DNA of 10,820 nt from JAKFWF01 sp031365375 (GTDB taxonomy: Bacteria > Pseudomonadota > Alphaproteobacteria > Rhizobiales > Hyphomicrobiaceae). The position numbers were made by a program, and so were the translations under genes. The stretch covers positions 1 through 10,820 of the forward strand of contig JANLXZ010000117.1 in NCBI GenBank assembly GCA_031365375.1, given 5' to 3'. Below the pieces are notes generated by a model that ran no database searches, was not told where the DNA came from, and saw nothing but the letters and a program-made list of their open reading frames with translations. This document shows, piece by piece, positions 6,689 through 10,820 of this stretch; the stretch's first letter is position 1, and each line of letters starts with the position of its first letter.

Positions 6689-6984
6689 CGGTTCTCTCAT
6701 GCAGGTGTGCGAACTCCGGTCGGCAAAGAGGGTCGATGATATTCCGATTTCGAAGGTTGATGGAACCCTTGCCGTGTTGGATTTGTGGGTTCGCCTCGCC
6801 AAATTTCTAAAATCCTACAATGTGTTCGTTCTGCTTGATTAATCGAATCGGCCGAACTTGCATTCATCTTGCGTGGCTTTGGCCTTGCACTTCTCGATGC
6901 GCGGCGCGAACATCAAGTTGTCGCGCTCCCCATCAGGCGCGTGAGCACGACGAGTCCTTCCTGCGCCTGGTTCAAGGAGGAACC
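6689..6984. promoter_or_regulatory. Divergent control region with adjacent palindromes and a strong ribosome binding site
   Basis: About 296 bp separate the lactonase and EF-G-like starts. Two perfect 8-bp palindromes, GATTAATC (6837-6844) and TCGGCCGA (6848-6855), lie three bases apart and could be a protein-binding site. An almost ideal ribosome binding site, AAGGAGGA, ends 3 nt before the ATG at 6985 and fixes that start. No firm promoter elements could be placed. Both flanking reading frames extend into this region (to 6802 and back to 6820), but without any recognisable protein sequence. Confidence 0.4.
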
Positions 6985-9030
6985 ATGGGGTCGTTCGCTG
7001 GCCAAAATGGCCGTGCCAACTCCGCCCGGTGCATCGCACTGGTCGGACCGTATCTCTCAGGCAAGACAACACTGCTCGAAGCGATCCTTGCCCGTACCGG
7101 AACGATAAAGAGGCAAGGCAATGTCGCCGACCACACGACGATCGGAGACTCGAGTGCGGAGGCGCGCGCTCATGGCATGAGCGTCGAACTCAATATCGCG
7201 GATGTGGAATTCCTCGGTGACAAGTTCACTTTTATCGATTGCCCCGGATCCATAGAATTTCAGAGCGAATCGTCCGCCGCTCTGGCTGCCTGTGATGCTG
7301 CGGTGATTGTTTGCGAACCCGATGCCAAGCGGCTGCCGGCGCTCCAGGCACTCTTCAAGCAGTTGGAAGATGAAAACATCCCGCATTTCCTGTTCTTGAA
7401 CAAGATCGATGCTGCTTCCATGCGCGTGCGGGACATCTTGAAACTTCTGCAACCGACCAGCGCCAAGCCCCTGGTCCTGCGTCAAATTCCGATATGGGAG
7501 AATGGTGTCGCAACCGGTTTCATCGATTTGGCTCTCGAACGCGGTTTCGTATACCGGGCGCACGCGCCGTCGGAGGCCATTGAAATTCCAACTGTTGAGC
7601 TCGAACGGGAGCAAGAAGCGCGTTTCCAAATGCTCGAACAATTGGCGGATTACGATGAAGCATTGATGGAGCGCCTGCTCAACGATGTGATCCCGCCGCG
7701 CGATCAAATATTCGAGGATCTGGTCCAGGATTTTCGCGCGGGATTGATCTGCCCAGTTTTATTAGGCTCGGCCAATAGCGGCAACGGAATTCTACGTTTG
7801 CTGAAGGCGTTGCGGCACGAGGTGCCATCCGTTCCGGCCGCGGCAAAGCGACTGGGCCTCGAAACGGCGCGAAGTGCCGCTTACGTACTTAAGACGATGC
7901 ACACGCCGCACGGCGGCAAACTCTCGATCGCGCGCGTTTTGGCCGGCACCTTCACCGACAGCGCGACGATATACGGGCCCGATGGGGAGGAGCGTATCGG
8001 CGGGCTATTCTCATTACTCGGGGCTGAAACACGTCGTCAGACATCCGCAAGCGCGGGCGAAACGGTTGCCCTCGGTCGCCTCGAACGGATCAAGACGGGG
8101 GACACCGTGTCAGGTGCAAAAGGCGAAATGATCGGGGCCCGCGCGCTCGTCCGCCCCGAGGCGGTATGCGGCACAGCGATCGTGATGAAGGACCGTAAAG
8201 ACGAGGTCAAACTCTCCACCGCCTTGATGAAGCTGTGCGAAGAAGATCCTTCGTTGACGGTTCTGCACGATGCCGAGACGCATCAGATGCAGGTACTCGG
8301 CCATGGCGAGATGCACCTGCGCGTGGCACTGGAGCGACTGAGCCGGAAATACGATCTAGTCGTCGGGCGGCAACCCTTGCAAATTCCCTATCGGGAGACG
8401 ATTCGCGCCAGCACGACCGTACGTGGAAGGCACAAGAAACAATCTGGCGGTCACGGCCAATTTGGCGACGTCGTCATCGAAATCGTACCGTTACCCAGAG
8501 GCAGTGGATTCAAATTCGATGACCGCATCGTCGGCGGCGTGGTGCCGCGACAGTATATTTCGGCAACCGAGATCGGTGTTCGCGACTACCTTCAGACCGG
8601 GCCACTCGGCTGCCCAGTCGTTGACGTCGCGGTCACCTTGATCGATGGCAGCACGCACAGCGTGGACTCGTCGGACATGGCGTTTCGGCAGGCCGGACGA
8701 ATTGCCATGGCGGAGGGATTGCCGAAATGTCAGCCGATCCTTCTCGAGCCGATTATGGCCGTTGAAATCGCCGTTCCCAATGATGCAACGCCTCGTGCCA
8801 ATAGTTTGATCGCCCAGCGGCGGGGCCAAATTGTCGGCTTCGACGCGCGCCCCGGCTGGCAAGGATGGGACGTTGTGGAGGCACGAATCCCAGCGGCCGA
8901 AATGAACGACTTGATTGTCGAGTTGCGCTCGGCGACGACGGGTGTCGGGACGTTCATTGCCAAATTAAGCCATTACAGTGAGCTAACGGGACGCCTCGCC
9001 GACAAGGCCGTGATCGTCGGTCGCGCTTAG
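6985..9030 (+). CDS. EF-G-like translational GTPase with altered switch motifs
   Basis: This 681-residue protein has the full EF-G domain set: G domain (about 1-285), domain II (297-385), III (396-470), IV (473-590) and V (to 675). It belongs to the EF-G-like/EF-G2 group, whose domain IV hallmark GRHKKQSGGHGQFGD sits at 481-495. The P-loop is GPYLSGKT (21-28), G4 is NKID (139-142), and G5 is GSA (261-263). Switch regions differ from true EF-G: RGITI is replaced by HGMSV (64-68), and DTPGHVDF by DCPGSIEF (85-92), so the catalytic switch II histidine is serine. It is therefore unlikely to be the main translocase; slow GTP turnover or a special ribosome role is inference. The start is set by the AAGGAGGA ribosome binding site, although the frame extends 55 codons upstream. 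Monocistronic, convergent with the dehydrogenase gene. Confidence 0.92.
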   Translation: MGSFAGQNGRANSARCIALVGPYLSGKTTLLEAILARTGTIKRQGNVADHTTIGDSSAEARAHGMSVELNIADVEFLGDKFTFIDCPGSIEFQSESSAALAACDAAVIVCEPDAKRLPALQALFKQLEDENIPHFLFLNKIDAASMRVRDILKLLQPTSAKPLVLRQIPIWENGVATGFIDLALERGFVYRAHAPSEAIEIPTVELEREQEARFQMLEQLADYDEALMERLLNDVIPPRDQIFEDLVQDFRAGLICPVLLGSANSGNGILRLLKALRHEVPSVPAAAKRLGLETARSAAYVLKTMHTPHGGKLSIARVLAGTFTDSATIYGPDGEERIGGLFSLLGAETRRQTSASAGETVALGRLERIKTGDTVSGAKGEMIGARALVRPEAVCGTAIVMKDRKDEVKLSTALMKLCEEDPSLTVLHDAETHQMQVLGHGEMHLRVALERLSRKYDLVVGRQPLQIPYRETIRASTTVRGRHKKQSGGHGQFGDVVIEIVPLPRGSGFKFDDRIVGGVVPRQYISATEIGVRDYLQTGPLGCPVVDVAVTLIDGSTHSVDSSDMAFRQAGRIAMAEGLPKCQPILLEPIMAVEIAVPNDATPRANSLIAQRRGQIVGFDARPGWQGWDVVEARIPAAEMNDLIVELRSATTGVGTFIAKLSHYSELTGRLADKAVIVGRA

Positions 9031-9063
9031 CTTGTGGCCTCACCTTCACGCAGTGAGGGCAAG
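9031..9063. terminator. Imperfect hairpin between converging genes, terminator candidate
   Basis: CCTCAC (9038-9043) pairs with GTGAGG (9053-9058), and CTTG (9031-9034) with CAAG (9060-9063), leaving a small internal bulge. It begins right after the EF-G-like stop codon and covers the stop codon of the dehydrogenase gene (9046-9048). There is no strong T-run, so it may be at best a weak bidirectional terminator. Confidence 0.35.
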
Positions 9064-10122
9064 GGTTTGGGCAACGCGGCGGCCGAATTCGTCAGTGCCG
9101 GTTGTACCGCCCAAGTCCCGCGTGCGTGATGAAGGTTCGGCCAAGACCACATCAACTGCTGCCTCCATTGCGGCGGCGGCCTTATGAAATTGTGGCTTGG
9201 CATAGCGCGTACCCATCCAGTTGAACAGCATCGCGACCGAGAGGATCATCGACGTCGGATTTGCAATATTCTTTCCCGCGATGTCCGGTGCTGAGCCGTG
9301 CTGTGCCTGCGCACAACACATCATCGAACTGGCGTTGATCGAACCGGCTAAGCCCAGGCTGCCGGATAATTCGCTGGCAAGATCCGACAAGATATCGCCG
9401 AAGAAGTTTGTCGCGCAAATAACATCGAAGCGTTCGGGATTACGCACCATATGCGCCGTCGAAGCATCGATCAGCAAATCGTCGAGCGTCACCAGCGGAT
9501 ATTCCTTGGCCACGTGCCGAACCGCTTCGAGGAACAAGCCATCTGTCATAAGAAAGCAGTTGGCTTTGTGGATCGCCGTCACTTTCCGGCGGCGCGTCAT
9601 GGCAAGCTCGAACGAAGCGCGCGCAATTCGCTCGCTGCAGTGCCGCGTGATCTTGCGGGTGGCGAGCGCCATATCCGGACTCGGCATGCATTCGCCCGAT
9701 CCTCGCGTCATGTTTCGATCGGCGTAGAAACCTTCGGTGGCCTCTCTCATGATGACGAGATCCATGGTCTTGCCCGGCCGCATGTTGGTTTCGATGTAAG
9801 GCCGCGTGCGTGCCGGGCGCACGTTCGCGAACAGATTGAGCCCGACGCGGAAGCTGGCCGAGACGTTGCGGCCTCCCTGATCTGGTGGTGGATAGTCGGC
9901 ATGCGAAATGGTGCCAAGAATAATGCCATCGTATGTGCGTGCCTGGTCGAGCAACCCTGGGCGCAGCGTGGTGCCATACTTGGATAGGCTCGCGAAACCG
10001 ACATCCTCATAGTCGTAGGTGAGATCGAGGCCGAACATGGCGCTCGCACGATCCGCAACTGCGATCGCGGCCGCCGTTATTTCCGGTCCGATGCCGTCAG
10101 CGGGCATAACGATCAGGCGCAT
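9046..10122 (-). CDS. Isopropylmalate/tartrate-type NAD-dependent dehydrogenase
   Basis: This 358-residue protein is a member of the isocitrate/isopropylmalate dehydrogenase family, which oxidatively decarboxylates beta-hydroxyacids using Mg and NAD(P). Family features are in order: ADGIGPE at 8-14 (usually GDGIGPE), substrate-binding arginines in FRVGLNLFANVRPAR (R92, R102), REATEGFY at 126-133 with the catalytic tyrosine Y133, lysine K186 in IHKANCF, and metal-binding D219, D243 and D247 in GDILSDLASE. The coenzyme loop is HGSAPDIAGKNIANPTSM (276-293); its aspartate D280 points to NAD rather than NADP. The REATEGFY motif differs from the RELTGGIY of leucine-pathway LeuB. No leuC or leuD is nearby, so I favour a catabolic enzyme for tartrate or a related malate derivative, not LeuB. 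GGAG 5 nt before the ATG supports the start. Confidence 0.9.
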   Translation of the reverse strand: MRLIVMPADGIGPEITAAAIAVADRASAMFGLDLTYDYEDVGFASLSKYGTTLRPGLLDQARTYDGIILGTISHADYPPPDQGGRNVSASFRVGLNLFANVRPARTRPYIETNMRPGKTMDLVIMREATEGFYADRNMTRGSGECMPSPDMALATRKITRHCSERIARASFELAMTRRRKVTAIHKANCFLMTDGLFLEAVRHVAKEYPLVTLDDLLIDASTAHMVRNPERFDVICATNFFGDILSDLASELSGSLGLAGSINASSMMCCAQAQHGSAPDIAGKNIANPTSMILSVAMLFNWMGTRYAKPQFHKAAAAMEAAVDVVLAEPSSRTRDLGGTTGTDEFGRRVAQTLALTA

Positions 10123-10258
10123 AACAACTCCAATTGATTATCGCGCTACCTGGCGGCGATCAGTTTAAGGCAAAGAGGCAGTCTCGACTTGCGGCGCAGA
10201 CGGCTGCCGGGTACACCTGCGGCCCATCCCCCAGTTCTCGCCGGAAGCCACATCCCCC
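10123..10258. promoter_or_regulatory. Divergent control region of the dehydrogenase and YggT-type genes
   Basis: These 136 bp must hold promoters for both diverging genes. I could not place -35/-10 elements with confidence. The dehydrogenase has a clear GGAG ribosome binding site close to its ATG. The YggT-type gene has only a distant CGGAAG about 13 nt upstream, which is weak. Confidence 0.35.
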
Positions 10259-10549
10259 ATGATCGAATTGCTCGGATTCATTCGCTACATTGTGCACTTG
10301 TACATCTATATCGTGATCGCAGCCGTGGTGTTGAGTTGGTTGCTGGCGTTCAACGTAATCAACTATTCGAACCCATTCGTAAAATCACTGTGGCAGGCGG
10401 TCAACGCCGTCACCGAGCCATTCCTGGCACCCGTCCGGCGCATGATGCCCAACTTAGGCGGCCTAGATTTATCGCCGGTCATTCTGCTAATCGCCTGTAC
10501 CGGCATTGCCGATTTTCTGATCCCGTTTCTGCAGCGAACCATCGGCTGA
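10259..10549 (+). CDS. YggT-family inner-membrane protein
   Basis: This 96-residue protein has two hydrophobic helices, at about residues 4-31 and 70-90, joined by an amphipathic loop with the family signature PFLAPVRRMMPNLGGLDLSP. It is the short, single-repeat form; the E. coli YggT protein carries two such repeats. The biochemical role of the family is not settled; relatives (YlmG in Gram-positive bacteria and plastids) are linked to cell or nucleoid division, and YggT to osmotic tolerance. It is followed after 13 bp by a DUF167-family start and then folD, an arrangement I recall from Hyphomicrobiales chromosomes, so the three were probably once one operon. The ATG is the only reasonable start, but its ribosome binding site is weak. 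Confidence 0.9.
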   Translation: MIELLGFIRYIVHLYIYIVIAAVVLSWLLAFNVINYSNPFVKSLWQAVNAVTEPFLAPVRRMMPNLGGLDLSPVILLIACTGIADFLIPFLQRTIG

Positions 10550-10562
10550 TAGGGAGTAGCGG

Positions 10563-10757
10563 GTGGCAGACCGTCGGCCAGCGCCATGGCAGGCAACCTC
10601 ACAGACCGTGAGCTTGCGCATTCGCCTGACGCCGAAAGCCCCGCGTGACGAGATCGACGTGGACCCTCCAGACGCACGGACAACAACCAATGGCTTCTGC
10701 CCAGATCATCAATGGCCTCGCGATCGCGGCAGAATTGCGGGCTGGCGTCGCCCGTGA
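10563..10757 (+). pseudogene. Truncated DUF167 (YggU-type) gene
   Basis: The frame starts with GTG 6 nt after AGGGAG. The first 32 codons read like the beginning of a DUF167 protein, including PWQAT and the family's first strand with LRIRLTPKAPRDEID. After codon 32 (10658) the similarity stops. The frame then runs through 31 nt of unrelated sequence and out of frame through the first 68 bp of folD, ending at 10757 (64 codons). DUF167 proteins are normally about 95-110 residues, and the expected conserved second half is absent. The simplest reading is an internal deletion that removed about two thirds of the gene and joined its head to the folD start. Gene order YggT-DUF167-folD supports the identification. 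Function of the family is unknown. An assembly error is the main alternative. Confidence 0.7.
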
Positions 10758-10820
10758 CGTCATGGTTCTGAAAAGCACGTTTGGCATGACACCCGGTCTG
10801 GCGGTCGTCATCGTTGGCGA
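10690..10820 (+). CDS. folD: Bifunctional methylenetetrahydrofolate dehydrogenase/cyclohydrolase (partial, N-terminus)
   Basis: The last 131 bp encode the first 43 residues of a protein starting MASAQIINGLAIAAELRAGV, continuing through an amphipathic helix to MTPGLAVVIVG at the window edge. This is the typical FolD start: a first strand with INGxxIA, a helix, then a PGLAVVxVG strand. FolD interconverts methylene- and formyl-tetrahydrofolate in one-carbon metabolism, using NADP. The catalytic lysine and the nucleotide-binding half lie outside the window. No clear Shine-Dalgarno sequence precedes the ATG, and the DUF167 remnant overlaps the gene by 68 bp in another frame. Translational coupling or a damaged start region is possible. 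Confidence 0.9.
   Translation, partial: MASAQIINGLAIAAELRAGVARDVMVLKSTFGMTPGLAVVIVG

Noticed and set aside
6820..6984. 55-codon N-terminal extension of the EF-G-like frame
   Set aside because: The extension is rich in cysteine and arginine, unlike any EF-G N-terminus, and the AAGGAGGA site before the ATG at 6985 marks the true start.
7057..7707. 216-codon open frame on the minus strand
   Set aside because: Antisense to the G domain of the EF-G-like gene, whose protein is clearly conserved; no ribosome binding site or known family.
1..10820. A defence, toxin-antitoxin, CRISPR, phage or mobile-element system
   Set aside because: No repeats of CRISPR type, no transposase, integrase, nuclease or toxin motif, and no shift in base composition was seen; nearly all long frames belong to known housekeeping, transport or metabolic families.

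Overview
The window looks like a chromosomal, mostly housekeeping and metabolic stretch from an alphaproteobacterium, probably of the Hyphomicrobiales (Rhizobiales). Three things support this. The right end has the order YggT-family protein, DUF167-family protein, folD, which I recall as typical of that order. The small cold-shock protein has an alphaproteobacterial look. The second EF-G-like GTPase has the altered G domain I associate with that class. Base composition is moderately GC-rich and even across the window. I see no insertion sequence, integrase, tRNA, CRISPR array or defence gene.

Left part (1-2140): the window opens inside a plus-strand gene whose C-terminus resembles the terminal Tudor-like domain of UvrD/PcrA helicases. 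It converges on rsgA (minus strand), a circularly permuted GTPase of 30S ribosome assembly. A gene-free stretch of about 500 bp with several small inverted repeats leads to a cold-shock protein gene (plus strand). That gene has a structured leader and a strong intrinsic terminator.

Middle left (2135-4946): an EmrA-type HlyD membrane-fusion protein (minus) and an EmrB-type 14-helix MFS transporter (plus) are transcribed away from each other. Their 163-bp shared control region contains a perfect 15-bp palindrome, and a hairpin covers the transporter's ribosome binding site. Together they should form the inner-membrane and periplasmic parts of a drug-efflux pump. No TolC-like protein or regulator is present here.

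Middle right (4975-9030): a minus-strand pair encodes an SMP-30/gluconolactonase-like enzyme followed by a type II haloacid-dehalogenase-like HAD hydrolase, 28 bp apart and probably one operon. Divergent from it is a full-length EF-G-like GTPase with all five EF-G domains but non-standard switch motifs.

Right part (9031-10820): an isopropylmalate/tartrate-type NAD-dependent dehydrogenase (minus) converges on the EF-G-like gene. Divergent from it are a YggT-family membrane protein, a DUF167 gene cut short after about 32 codons, and the start of folD, which runs off the window.

I did not find a convincing undescribed system. The points most worth checking are the truncated DUF167 gene abutting folD, the EF-G-like GTPase lacking the catalytic switch II histidine, the divergent efflux locus with its palindrome, and the small structured sequences around the cold-shock gene.
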